A stretch of DNA of 64,000 bases from Dermanyssus gallinae (Eukaryota > Arthropoda > Arachnida > Mesostigmata > Dermanyssidae): the NCBI GenBank assembly GCA_003439945.1, contig QVRM01001114.1:1-64000 (forward strand), written 5' to 3'. Below the pieces are notes generated by a model, which saw nothing but the letters and a program-made list of their open reading frames with translations, ran no database searches and was not told the DNA's origin. Made by a program: the position numbers and the translations under genes. Numbering within the stretch: the stretch's first letter is position 1; each line of letters starts with the position of its first letter. Shown here in pieces: positions 47,218-58,724 of this stretch.

Positions 47218-48759
47218 ATGTCGGACGAGGCCAATCGGAGGAAACCCCCGGATAGCCTAGATATATCTAGGCTGCGGTGCAATTCGCGTGTGGCCGGTAA
47301 CACCGTGTCATGTAGCGTGCCAACTTCCGCTGAACAAGTAGCTCACTCGAGCTCTAGCGCAACGATGGATGCGTCGAAATGTGATGATGAATTGTTTTCG
47401 GGTGTCGCCGGGTTGGCAGCCGCGCCAGACGCTCCCCCTAGAAGTAATACTGCCTTTGGCACCAAACGGAGAAAGTGTTCGCTTACCGAGACCGGGAACG
47501 ACAGACAGCCAGAGACTCACCCTGAAGATGGCTTTCCGTGGTGATCTCATGCAGAGTGAAGAGTGCAATTTCTCGCGAGCAGCGCCAACTAGAAAAACTC
47601 AAGAGCGACATTTCATCGGGATCTCTCAATACCTTCAAGGTTATTATTCGTAAGAACTGCCCGGACAATTCAAGTCCCAGTGACTTTGCGGAAGGCTCGA
47701 TGCTACGTCTCTTCAAAGAAATATACACCATCTCACCGGGCAGCAAGATATCAAGGGGGAACGGCGGAATTCTCGTGTGGGTCAGCAGTGTGGAAGCCGC
47801 TAAAAGTCTGTTGCAACTGACAGTTCTTGGTGGAGTTTCCGTATCGGCTGTTTGCTCCGCCTTGACGAGTTTCAAAGCAAGGATCCAAGGCGTAAATGTG
47901 GCTTTTACCGACCGACGACGAGATACGAGACGAGCTAAGTAGTGCTGGAGTTACCGCTGTGCGGCGCCTCTACCACTTAACGCAGGCGGCTGAAATACCG
48001 CTCAATAAGGTGATTTTAACATTTGACCGCCAGCCACCAGCGTCCGTTTTTTTAGGTTTTAAGGTTCACCCGGTGATACTTGAACCAGACCAGCCCAAAC
48101 TGTGTTTTAACTGTCAAAGAGCGGGTCATTTTGCTGACAGATGCACTCTGCGAAGGGCTTGCAAAAAGTGTGGCAAGTCAGACCACTTGGCAGCGGAGTG
48201 TCCTAGTCTTTCGAGGTGTGTCAACTGCAACGGGTCTCACGCGGCTGGTTCCCCCACTTGTCCACGTTTAGCCTACCTTCGTGAGAAGAACCGAATTATC
48301 ATGGAAGCTAGGACCCTTCGATAAGTGCAGACGGTTAATCCATCTGCAGTTATCACAGAAGAAGCGCAGTGCCCGGTTCCTGTGGGAGACTCTACACGGG
48401 GCGTCGCGGATGACAAACCGTCATACGCTGCAGTCTTGCGGGGCATCTCGTCGACTCAAGATGGAAGCGCTCCGCACGTTCTTTTGCCCAGACCTCGGCG
48501 CCTTCCTCGGCGCAAGCCTAGATATAGTAGAGTAAGCTCGGTCACTCGACCGCGGCCTTTGACACGGAGGGTGCGAAAGCACAAAGTTAAGAAAGCAACG
48601 CCACCAGGCAGTATCGGAACCACCTTGTCGGACCTGGCAAAAGTACTCCAGGGTATTAATCCTGACCTGGCAGCCACACTCACGACGATTGCCGAAGCAT
48701 TAAAGCCGTTATTAGCTTTGCTGCCGGTAGTTGATAAGCTAAAGAACTTTTCCTTATAA
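47218..48759 (+). pseudogene. ORF1 (gag-like, CCHC zinc knuckles) of the RLE element
   Basis: Starts at ATG 47218 (MSDEANRRKPPDSLDISRLR). The frame passes through three segments: 47218-47544, 47538-47942 and 47896-48759. The last is interrupted by an in-frame TAA at 48322. The middle has a gag/RRM-like fold region (FKVIIRKNCP...GGILVWVSSVEAAKSLL). Three knuckles follow: CFNCQRAGHFADRC, CKKCGKSDHLAAEC and CVNCNGSHAAGSPTC. The C-terminal part has KPSYAAVLRG and an amphipathic end. This architecture is known from ORF1 of APE-type LINEs (Jockey, R1, I), where it binds RNA. The stop (48757-48759) overlaps the ORF2 start. Confidence 0.85.
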
Positions 48760-51639
48760 TGGAAGACCGCAGCTCTACCAGCAACCTAGCGATGCCACGA
48801 AACGTTTCTAGCGACGCTGAGCAGGACCTAAACAGGGTCGCTTGTCCTGTGTGTAACAACATATATACAAGAAGAGGACTTTCTAGGCACATGTCCGCCA
48901 GACACCTCGGCGTCGGGGGCATAGAAGTAGCGCCAACCACTGGCCACCTCGGAGGAACTGGTCGGACACATCCAGAATACCATGCGACATGCAAGGCTAG
49001 TCCGGGTGTTGCCCAAGGCTGTCAGGGCGTCCGTCGCAGACGAGCTCACGAAATTTTTATTGAAAGTCGCCTTAAACAACGACATTGAGGCCTGGCACTC
49101 ACTGTTTTCTTTCGCGCCAGTGGTGCTTGCCCTTCCGCAAATCCGAAACGACACGCGCTCTCTCACAGTGATTATCAAAAAGAACCTTCGCGATTTTTCG
49201 CAGGGTTTAAGGATTGAGAACATTGTACACCATGAAACTAGGACGACTACCAGGAGGGACCCCGAAGATGAGATCTGTAGACGCGCCATAGTCAAGCTCT
49301 CCGAAGGGGACGTCACTGGCGCCGCCAGACTCATTGGCTCTACGGATACATTTATATGTCAGTCCGAAAGCCTTGAATCTCTTCGAGACAAACATTCGCA
49401 AGCCCCCTCGGACCTTTGCTTGCCATCTCGTCCCCCGACTATGCTACCATCCACTACCTCTAGCGACGAAGTGCGCTTGGCCGTGAAATCATTTCCTAGG
49501 AGCTCTGCAGCTGGTCTTGACTTCCTTAGGCCTCGACTTCTTCAGGACCTCCTGTCCGCTGTCTTAGGATCCGTCGCCGATAGACTGGCAGATGCACTGG
49601 CAAAGGTTGTAGACATTCTTCGGTGGGGGTCTCCCCCTATAGCCCTTCAACCTATTATATTTGGGGCACGACTATTTGCTCTCAAGAAGAAAGACGGCTC
49701 TATCCGCCCGATAGCATGCTCGTCCACACTCCGGAGGTTGGCTTCAAAAATAGGGTGCGCTGCCAACAAAGCTGAAATATTATCGGCAATTGGCCACCAT
49801 CAGCTGGGTTTTGCAACTACTGGCGGGACGGAGATCGGAATTCATACCTCTCGTGCATTTATAAACTTTCGCAGTAGCCCGACTGTCTTGGTGAAGCTGG
49901 ATTTTAGGAATGCCTTTAATAGCGTCAGAAGAGACCACTTGCTAAACGCGGTAAAATGCTACGCCCCGCAAATGTTTCACCAGGTACATGCGGCTTATGC
50001 TCAACCGTCGCACTTGGTTCTGCCACACGCGACTATATCTTCGCAGTCGGGCCTCCAACAAGGAGACCCTTTAGGTCCACCGCTGTTCTGCCTGTGCGTA
50101 AAGGACTTAATCGACTCCCTACAAAGTCCTCTAAATGCCTGGTACCTAGACGACGGTGTGCTTGGAGGTGACCTAGCTACGGTAGTCGGTGATATCCACA
50201 GAGTCCTGGATTTCGAGAGGGTGAGTGGTCTATCCCTAAACCCTGGGAAATGCGAGGTCTACATCACGGGCCCCGAGGATATGATCTCGCCGAATATATC
50301 GGAGCTATGCCATCTCCTTCCCGGTTGCAAGGTAGTCCAGAAGAGTGACATTGAGCTCCTCGGGGTTCCTCTTTGCCAAGAGGGGCTACCTGGGGCTCCA
50401 GACGCGTGGAGAGAAAAGCTTGAAGTAGCCGCCAGTCGTCTTCCCTCGCTGGGATCTCATCGCGGAATGTACCTACTGAGATCGTGCTTTTCGGCGGCCC
50501 GGATAACTCACTTACTTAGAGGGGCTAATTGTTTTGACTCGACCGAGAACCTTCGAGCTTTTAACGAGTGGACCTTGAAAACACTGGAACTGCTCCTGAA
50601 CGTACGCCTCTCACCCGATGCAGGCTTGCAGGCTCTGCTTCCCATATCCTTAGGTGGACTGGGAATGCCAGACGCAGTAGCGTTGGCTGGGCCTGCCATC
50701 GTCTCATCTATGTCCCAGGCATTGGAAAAGGCCAAACGGTTACTGGACGATACAGGTCAAAGTGTATACGATCACACTTTGGCAGGCTTACTTGAGAGAT
50801 TAGCCTCTCTGTGCGGTGCCATACCCACTGACACCCTTTCCTAGAAAGGCTGGTCGACCCCACTGCAGGAGAAGACGTTTGCGCATCTTCTTGAGCAGGC
50901 CCCCACTATGACTGACAAGGCCAGGCTACGGGCGGTCTCCTCAAAAAGTGCCGGGGCCTGGTTACAGGCTCTCCCCAGTGCTCAGTTAGGCACTCTATTA
51001 GATGACGAGACTGTTTGGATTAGTGCGGGGCTACGCCTGGGGACAGCTCTCGTAATCCCCCACCAATGTAAATGCGGCGATCAAGTGGGGCCACAGGCAC
51101 ATCATGGCCTCTCTTGTGCCTTAAGCTCAGGTCGTCGAGCCCGACACGCCGCACTTAACGAGACGTTTAGCCGAGCTTTGAGGTCGGCCGGCTTTCCGTG
51201 CATTCTCGAGCCTCCTGGCCTCTGCAGGAATGATGGGAAGCGACCGGACGGGCTGACACTAACGTCCTTCGAGATGGGTCGCATGCTAGTATGGGATGCA
51301 ACCGTTACTGACTCATTAGCCCCCTCAATGGTCAGTGCGGGAGCGGAACATGCTGGACACGCGTCTATGTTGGCGGAAGCGAACAAGTGCAGAAAGTATG
51401 CCAGTATCACTTACCCCCACGACTTTCGTCCACTGGCATTCGAGACATTAGGGGGACCTGGCCCGAAGACGCACAAACTTATTCAACGTGTCGGCAAGGC
51501 GCTCAATCGTTCGACAGGGGACCATAGAGCTGTCGAGTACTTGCACCAGAGACTATCGCTGGACATTCAGCGGGGTAACGCCGCCTCTGTGCGTGGAACT
51601 CTGCTAGACTGGACACGCCCGAACCTGGAGGATATGTGA
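48759..51639 (+). pseudogene. ORF2 (zinc finger, reverse transcriptase, restriction-like endonuclease) of the RLE element
   Basis: Starts at ATG 48759 in a TAATG overlap. First comes an R2-type finger, C-P-V-C-x11-H-x4-H (about 48843-48903), then a frameshift near 48980. The frame 48982-50844 (620 codons) carries the RT: FALKKKDGSIRPIACSSTLR, KLDFRNAFNSVRRDHL, SGLQQGDPLGPPLFCLC and the catalytic box WYLDDG (50140-50157). A TAG at 50842 replaces the Gln found in related copies. In the same frame 50845-51639 gives a Cys/His cluster (C-K-C-G-x8-HHGLSC) and the RLE core RPDGLTLTSF...VWDATVTD (51241-51310), ending LSLDIQRGNAASVRG...DW. Family knowledge: RLE elements nick the target DNA with this domain and prime cDNA from the 3' end. 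Confidence 0.9.
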
Positions 51640-51735
51640 CGTTTCCACTTGATTTTATCTGGTGTACACGTTCATAAGGATACAATTGTTGCCTCTTGGA
51701 TATAAGCAAATAAAATTATGTTTATGTATATTTAT

Positions 51736-51748
51736 CAACTTATAAGGA
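51736..51748 (+). repeat. Target-site duplication, right copy (13 bp)
   Basis: CAACTTATAAGGA, identical to 46748-46760. Confidence 0.85.
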
Positions 51749-52055
51749 TAAGCTCTATTTAAAGGATAAATGTAATTTATTTTTTAAATTATTTATACAA
51801 TTTCTGCAAAAAATATATATTTTTTATTATTTGGCAGGAGTTAACTTATAATAACTAAAATTAAATTTCTAAAATTAATATATATATATTTATATGGGAA
51901 TACATTTATATTATTGTTAATAACTTAATTTATAAAAAAAAATGCGTATTATCCAATTCAATTAACATAAAATGTAAAACATAGCCCCATCTTTTTTTCA
52001 TAAAACTCCCATAAAATTTAATAAACATGTTAAAATTAAATTTATCAGATCCACG
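51749..52055. other. AT-rich numt segment, gene unassigned
   Basis: Continues the pre-insertion sequence after the target-site duplication. Its last 70 bp repeat the stretch at about 46385-46450. It ends abruptly at the R1-like fragment. Confidence 0.5.
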
Positions 52056-53627
52056 TCGTCGGTCTCGCCGGCATCGCACAAGACACATATGTATACCTCA
52101 GTTTTCCCAATCTTTACCATGTAGGTCTGGAAGCTGCCATGACCGGTGAGAACTTGGGTTAGGTAGTACGTCGTCTCCGCGTACTCGCATCGGTAGCATT
52201 TGATGGGATCTGGGATTATTGACCTCGTCCACGACCCTGGTGCATCTCGTTTAGCCCCAGTCCACTCAACCTCCCAGCTTTCCAGAGTCTATATTCTTGC
52301 ATCCTCTTTTCTAAGTGTCTGGTCCCGGTATAAGAGGATATTCTCCTCTATCCGTTTTTGCCAAGGTATCATGCGGAAAATTACCAGCACAGCGTCTGTA
52401 GACACCGTCCTGTACGCTCTGGCAACCCTGATGGCCAACACTCTCTGCGCCTTTCTTAGCTTTTTCTTATTCTCCTTGGTCTTCAGTGCAGCTGGTCCCC
52501 ACACTGCTGACCCTTAGAGCAGAATTGAATCAGCGACTGATGCTAGAAGATGGCGCTTTTTCTCCGAGGGCCATTTTGTTGTTGGCATTAGCCTGGCAAG
52601 CTTGCATGCAACCGGATGCGTTTTGGCCGTTGCATAATCAATGTGGGCTGTACAGCTCAAGTTTCTGTCGAGCATAACACCCAGGTATTTGACCTGCTTG
52701 TGTATCTGGATCATGTGACCGTCCACACGGATATCCAGCTCCCGGCAGTGCTTTCTACCAATAAGCAATACCGCCTCGCTCTTTTCCGGTGCTAGCATTA
52801 GGTGGTGCGACTTCATCCACCGGCTAACCCCATCTAAGGCGTCATTTGCTCGGTCCTCTAACAGCTCCGCATCCCCTGCGGTGACTAAGATTGCCAGGTC
52901 GTCGGCATAAGCAACGAGCTCAGCACCGCGAGGCCTGCTCATCTCTAGCACGCCGTCGTACGCTAAGTTCCATAGCGTAGGTCCTAGCACGAAACCTTGT
53001 GATACACCTGCAGTCATCGCGTACTCCCTGCCGTCGTAGCTCACGCTTCGTTTGGCCAGATACAACGCTTTCATACGCCAAATGTACGCTGGTACTCCCT
53101 TTTTCTCCACCGCATTCAGGATCACCCTCCAGTTTGCGCTGTTAAACGCATTATTTACATCCAGCAATATCATGAGGCAAAGATTACGAACTCTGGAGCT
53201 TTTCTGTCTCTCCTCTTCGGCCTTAGCAAGTATCTTGCTGATGGGCTGGAGCGTGGACCTTCCTTTACGAAAACCGTACTGATCCTCTGAGAGCGAGATT
53301 TGCTTTTCCTCGATTGCGTCATTGAGTCTGCTAGCGAGTATTGACTCCACGGCCTTGGCAACTGTGTCAAGAAGACAGATGGGCCTATAGACTGAGGCCG
53401 AGCATGGCTCCTTTAACGGCTTTGGAATAAGAGCCAAACGGGCCTTCTTCCATTCTTCTGGAAACCGCTCTCTCTTAGAAGTGCGTCTACGACCGTTTAA
53501 AGGCCGATGGGCACTCATTCATTAGGCATTTGATCGCCTTTGGGGGTATGCCGTCTTGTCCTGGGGCCGTGCCCTCTGACATCCTTTCAGCCGCTCGATG
53601 GACCTCCTCAAGCGTTACAGGAGGAAT
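52056..53627 (-). mobile_element. R1-like retrotransposon fragment (RT and thumb), truncated at both ends
   Basis: The minus strand encodes ERMSEGTAPGQDGIPPKAIK (53530-53590). After a frame change a 334-codon frame follows (53518-52514): KKARLALIPKPLKEPCSAS, EDQYGFRKGRSTLQPISKIL, LLDVNNAFNSANWRVILNAV, TAGVSQGFVLGPTLWNLAYD and the intact box AELVAYADDLAILV. The region after 52504 continues RKAQRVLAIRVARAYRTVST and ends in the Cys/His zone VLCDAGETDDVD at 52056. The 3' UTR and hairpin are missing, so the left edge is a breakpoint, not a normal insertion end. It is closest to families A and D. Confidence 0.85.
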
Positions 53628-54490
<863 letters not shown>

Positions 54491-54692
54491 ATGTATGCCT
54501 TTTTGATCTTCCATTTATATTCCTAATAGAAATTCACTCCTCATAGAGCAATTATGATTTCTTCATGACCATTCAATAATTATTTTAATTATTGTTAGAA
54601 CATTAATTTCATATATTATAATTAATTTACTTATAAATAAATTTTATAATAAGAACTTTATTGAAAATCATAGATTAGAAACATTATGAACT
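54491..54692 (+). pseudogene. cox2: Numt: cox2 5' end
   Basis: ATG at 54491 follows the cox1 end with no tRNA between. One base on, the frame reads MPFWSSIYIPNRNSLLIEQL, WFLHDHSMIILIIV, ISYIMINLL and NKFYNKNFIENHRLETLWTI. This is the N-terminus of cytochrome oxidase subunit II (E-Q-L-x-F-x-H-D-H-x-x-x-I-L, then x-E-x-(I/L)-W-T-I). It stops abruptly near 54692 where rrnL sequence begins, so the remaining two thirds are absent. Confidence 0.88.
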
Positions 54693-55325
54693 ATTATAGA
54701 AACCAACCTGATTCTCATCGGTCTGAACTTAAATCATGTAATGATTAAATAGAGAAACAATCTACCTTACTAAATAACTTCATCTAGCCGGTTCATTAAT
54801 TCAATATCGAGGTCGCAAACTATTTTATCAATATGAACTATCCAACATAATAACGCTGTTATCCCTAGAGTATTTTCCCATATATTTAAAAAATAAATTC
54901 AAAATAAAGATAGATATTCCTTTTTAATCGCCCCAAATAAATTATTCCTAAATAAAATTTATTTAGAAATAAAAGATTAATTGGATCTTCTTGTCCCACT
55001 AATTTATAAAAACTTTATCATTTTTAAATTAATTTTTAATTAAAAAAAAAACAATTAATATACATTCATCCATTCTCTAAGCACCCATTTTAAATCTTAT
55101 TTCAATACCTTTGCATAGTCATATTACTACAGCAATTTAATATATTCATTGAGCAGAATATATTTTAATTAAAACTAAAAAATGTTTTTGTTAAACAACT
55201 GCATATAATTTTGTCCAAATTTTATTTTTAAAATTATTAATTATATTAATCTATTCATTTTTGTAATTAAACAATATTAATTAATTTATATTAAACAATT
55301 AATATCATACATTTAAATAAATCGC
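54693..55325 (-). rRNA. rrnL: Numt: mitochondrial large-subunit rRNA fragment
   Basis: The minus strand contains AAGTTCAGACCGATGAGAAT and CAGGTTGGTTTCTATA near its 3' end, AGGGATAACAGCGTTATTAT (54850), GACGAGAAGATCC-like AGAAGATCCAAT (54985) and TGTTTAACAAAAACATTTTT (55180). These are the peptidyl-transferase-centre motifs and common 16S primer sites in order. It covers about 500 bp of the 3' half; upstream sequence to 55325 is AT-rich. Confidence 0.9.
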
Positions 55326-56300
55326 TTTTAAATATGTTGGGCAGTCTGGTGAGGAGGTACACCGGGTGATGATGCAGGATGTCACTGCCCTCAACGCTTG
55401 GTGTGCAGCAAACCGTATTGCTATCAATGCAAAGAAAACTCAAGTGGTGGTCTTCGGACAGGGTAACGCCATTCCTCGAATGCCACCTGTAATCATAAAT
55501 GGCCACCTGATACAACCCAGCGACTGTGTCAAGGTCCTGCGTGTAACAGTCGATGCAAAACTCTCTGGCAACGCGCATGTAGAGACCCTTATACGTCGAC
55601 TTGCTGTCATCACAAACTCATCAAGATACATCAAGAACCAAATTGGAGCATCTTCATGCAAGCTGCTCTACAACGCCTTTTTCTTGAGTCACCTTACGCA
55701 CGGATCGGAATTCTGGACTGCCTGCAGTAAGGGTTGGGCGGAGCGACTGAGTGTGGCACAGGGGCGCTTTCTTCGTATGTTTCGGGGATCCGCCAAACGA
55801 GAGAGAAAACAACACAATATATTAGATATAGAAAATACCATGCGCTATTTAACCTTGATAGTGATTTTTAAGAATATCCATGGGATTGGGCCGAAGATAC
55901 TAGAACTTGATCGCCTTGGAGGGGCGAGAGAGACCAGAGCATCTAACACGATCACACTGAAGATCCGCATGCATCGAAGCAGCAAGGGCAGCCAAGCTTT
56001 TGGCGTGCGAGCTGTCAGAGAGTGGAACACTCTTCCGGTTAGCTTGCGTTGTTTGAAATCCTTAAATAACTTCAAGGAGAATTTAAAGTCACACCTATTA
56101 CCTCGTCAATAATGGATACACTAGTCTTCCTAAAGTGACCCTCGCATAGAGGTAAACACAAGTAATTTTATTCCGGCTGCAACTTTTTACCAACACAATG
56201 GTAACTGTAGTACGTTTAAATTACTATATCCTTCTTGCAAATATTTGTAAATGTATGAAACAACATACCATTGTAATTGTGAATATAATAAATAAATGAC
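55326..56300 (+). mobile_element. L2/CR1-like non-LTR retrotransposon, 3' end
   Basis: The frame 55366-56112 (248 codons, intact) encodes the region after the RT catalytic box: MMQDVTALNAWCAANRIAIN, AKKTQVVVFG, PPVIINGHLIQPSDCVKVLR, SSCKLLYNAFFLSHLTHGSE and the C-terminal VRAVREWNTLPVSLRCLKSL, NNFKENLKSHLL. Both ends are typical of L2/CR1-type ORF2. The 3' UTR ends AATAAATAAATGACCTTGTT and an A-run, which is also found antisense at 41529. The frame has no stops, so this is a young or slowly decaying insertion in numt DNA. Confidence 0.87.
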
Positions 56301-56490
56301 CTTGTTCAAAAAAATATATATCATTATTACAAAATTCAATTATTATTAAATCTTACTATTTATAAATTATAAACATTTTATAATTTAATTATATATCTTA
56401 TCCCATATAATTTACATCTTTTATTATTTTATTTTATAAAAATAAGAAAATGTATAAAATATTATTGTTTTAACTAGAAATATAAATTTA
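56301..56490. other. AT-rich numt-like spacer
   Basis: Mitochondrial-style AT-rich sequence between two retroelements; no gene identified. Confidence 0.45.
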
Positions 56491-56859
56491 GTCGGCTGCT
56501 AGCACTCACCCTGAGGGTCGTGTGTGAACTTCGCTCTGTAAAGAAACGTTGAAAAGTGAGAACCTGAGGTCCTAAACGAACTGAGCAACGGCACTCAGTT
56601 TACCGCACTTAGTGAGAGATCCAGCGCACACCTTGAGCACCTCACAGGACGGACGTCCGTTCCCGACGGTGCGGGTTTTGCTTGACTTTGGTGTTTTGCT
56701 TGCGCAGTGTTTGCTTAGTTTGTTGCTCTGTGCTATCGATTTGGCGTTTACTAGGTGACCTAGTGATCTGGTGAATTGGTGACGCGCATAGCTTCTGTGT
56801 TGTTTGTGATTGCTACGTACACGTGGAGCGTGTGTGTGCGTACGGCGAGCGTGCGCGGG

Positions 56860-57310
56860 GACGTGTACTTCGACGTGCACCGCGCCAACGTGCACTTTGG
56901 CGTGCACCGCGCCGACGTACGGTGAACGTGTGCCGCACCGACGTACGCAGCGCCGACGTGCAACGGGCGTGCACCTCGCCGACGTGCAACGGGCGTGCAC
57001 CTCGCCGACGTACGGTGAACGTGTGCCGCACCGACGTACGCAGCGCCGACGTGCAACGGGCGTGCACCGCGCCGACGTACGGTGAACGTGTGCCGCACCG
57101 ACGTACGGTTGACGTGCGCATCGCCGACGTACGGCGGACGTGCACCACGCCGACGTGCGGCGAGCGCGCACCGCGGCAACGTGCGGCGGACGTGCACCAC
57201 GCCAACGTGCGGCGGACGTGCACCGCGCCAACGTGCGACGGACGTGCGGCGAGCGCGCACCGCACCAACGTGCGACGGACGTGCGCCGCGCCGACGTGGT
57301 ACGCTAGTGA
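56860..57310. repeat. GC-rich tandem array in the 5' region of element D
   Basis: Units of about 20 bp (GCGCCGACGTACGGTGAACG, GCACCGACGTACG, ACGTGCAACGGGCGTGCACC) are arranged in higher-order blocks of about 100 bp. GACGT/ACGTC cores give near-palindromes and long stop-free frames on both strands. Confidence 0.9.
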
Positions 57311-57524
57311 TACCTTTAGTGGTACATGTGTGATACTTTGGTACATATGTGATACACTTGTACCTTTTGTGATACCTCTGTGGTGCCTTAGTGGTACTTT
57401 TTGCATAAGGGGGAAATAGCAGGCGGGTCAAAAAAGGGCGCGTCTCAGCACACCTTCTAAAGAAACGGACAGAGACGCCGCAAGAACAGGGGGCAAAAAG
57501 TGGCTTAATATCCTGGCCAATAGG

Positions 57525-58600
57525 TTGAAGGGATACACTTCTGGGGAGCTGCCTGTTCCGCTGTGGCCGGCTGAGGAACCAGTAGTCGAGGACTACGACT
57601 CGGCCTTAGCCAGTCTACTCACCTGGACGGGGGTGCTGGACCAGCTATGCGGAAAACACCCTACCACCAAGGGAGAAATTAAGATTGCGGTTGAGGAGTT
57701 GGGAAAGGCGGCTAGAAGGATTAAGAGGCAGGGCAAAAAGGGACATAAGGGAGGAGGATAAAAGAGCGCAACACATAGGAATGATTACTCGGCTTGAGGG
57801 GGAAAACTCGGAGATGAGGACCAAAATTGAGAGATTTCAGCGGGAGGCTGAAGAAATGAAGGCTAGAATAGAGGGGCTTCAGCGAAAACTAACTGAGGGA
57901 AAGCTCCGGGGGGAGAAGGGCCAGCAGAGACGGCAAAAAAGGCCGCGGACAGTACTCCCCTGTGCTCCAGATGCGGTAAGGAGATGAATAAAGGAAGGAG
58001 CTCTTTCACCGACATTCTCCGGAACAGCTCCAACCTGGAGGTTGACCGGAGGGTAGGCGGGGTCCCCAAGACCATTGTTCTTCGGAACATTGACCCCTTC
58101 GCCGACAAAAAGCAAATAGAAGCAACGCTACGGCAGGCGTTGGGGCTGTCCGAAGACATCCCCTTCGCACTGAAGACCCCCGCATGGGGAAAAATGGCTA
58201 TTGGCAGTGTCTGGCAACGCTGCCATCAGCTGCAGCTGCCAGGCTATTGTCCAGACGGAGCATCACCATTGAAGGCTCCGTTTGCAGACCTGAGGAATGG
58301 GTCTCCGTGCCGCTGTGCTACAATTGCCGGGGTGCGGGACACATGGCGAAGGACTGCAGAGAGCCAAAGTTAGACGCCAAGCGATGTTATCGGTGCGGAA
58401 ACGAAGGTCATCTCTTGAGTGCATGCGACAACCCCAATTCTCACTGTCACGTCTGTGATAAAGAGGGGCACTCAACGGCCTCAACGGCGTTCGCTAAAGC
58501 TCTGCAGGAGCGACGCGAGGCTGTAAAGCAGAGGGCCATACAGCGGACAGAAGAGGAGAGAAAGAAGATAGAAGAAAGGGAGAACGAGCTGGCTAAATAG
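57525..58600 (+). pseudogene. ORF1 (coiled coil, CCHC zinc knuckles) of element D
   Basis: Segments in changing frames: 57525-57761 (KGYTSGELPVPLWPAEEPVV), 57685-57987 (coiled coil: EMRTKIERFQREAEEMKARI, EGLQRKLTEGK), 57984-58180 (FTDILRNSSNLEVDRRVGGV, VLRNIDPFADKKQIEATLR, an RRM-like gag domain) and 58184-58600. The last carries C-Y-N-C-x4-H-x4-C, C-Y-R-C-x4-H-x4-C and a third knuckle, C-H-V-C-x4-H, whose final Cys is lost, then an acidic-basic helix (EERKKIEERENEL). Three frame changes break it. Confidence 0.8.
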
Positions 58601-58724
58601 AAGCGGAAACTGAAGGCCAGGGTGCCAACAGTCGACAAGGACGGTTTCAAGGCGCCTAGGATGACAGCCAGGAGGCAACAGGTTAGTTCCGAGGGGATCG
58701 AGAGAGGGGCAGGTAACAATCACA

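Larger units (their letters stand above)
46761..51735 (+). mobile_element. Dual-ORF RLE-type non-LTR retrotransposon, full length with 13-bp TSD
   Basis: A 4,975-bp insertion in mitochondrial-type DNA. The 5' UTR (46761-47217) holds a tRNA-like Pol III unit. ORF1 (47218-48759) is gag-like with CCHC knuckles. ORF2 (48759-51639) has an R2-type C2H2 zinc finger, reverse transcriptase, a Cys/His cluster and a restriction-like endonuclease. The ORFs overlap as TAATG. The 3' UTR contains the CACGTTC...GGATACAATTGTT motif seen in truncated copies at 5475 and 28215 and ends in an A/T-rich tail. Two frameshifts and a stop in ORF1, and one frameshift and one TAG in ORF2, make this copy defective, but the layout is complete. 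Most RLE elements have a single ORF, so the gag-like ORF1 is notable. Confidence 0.85.

Noticed and set aside
56572..57431. Arg/Thr/His-rich frames of 197-223 codons on both strands
   Set aside because: They are artefacts of the ACGT-rich tandem array; all frames are open because the unit lacks stops.
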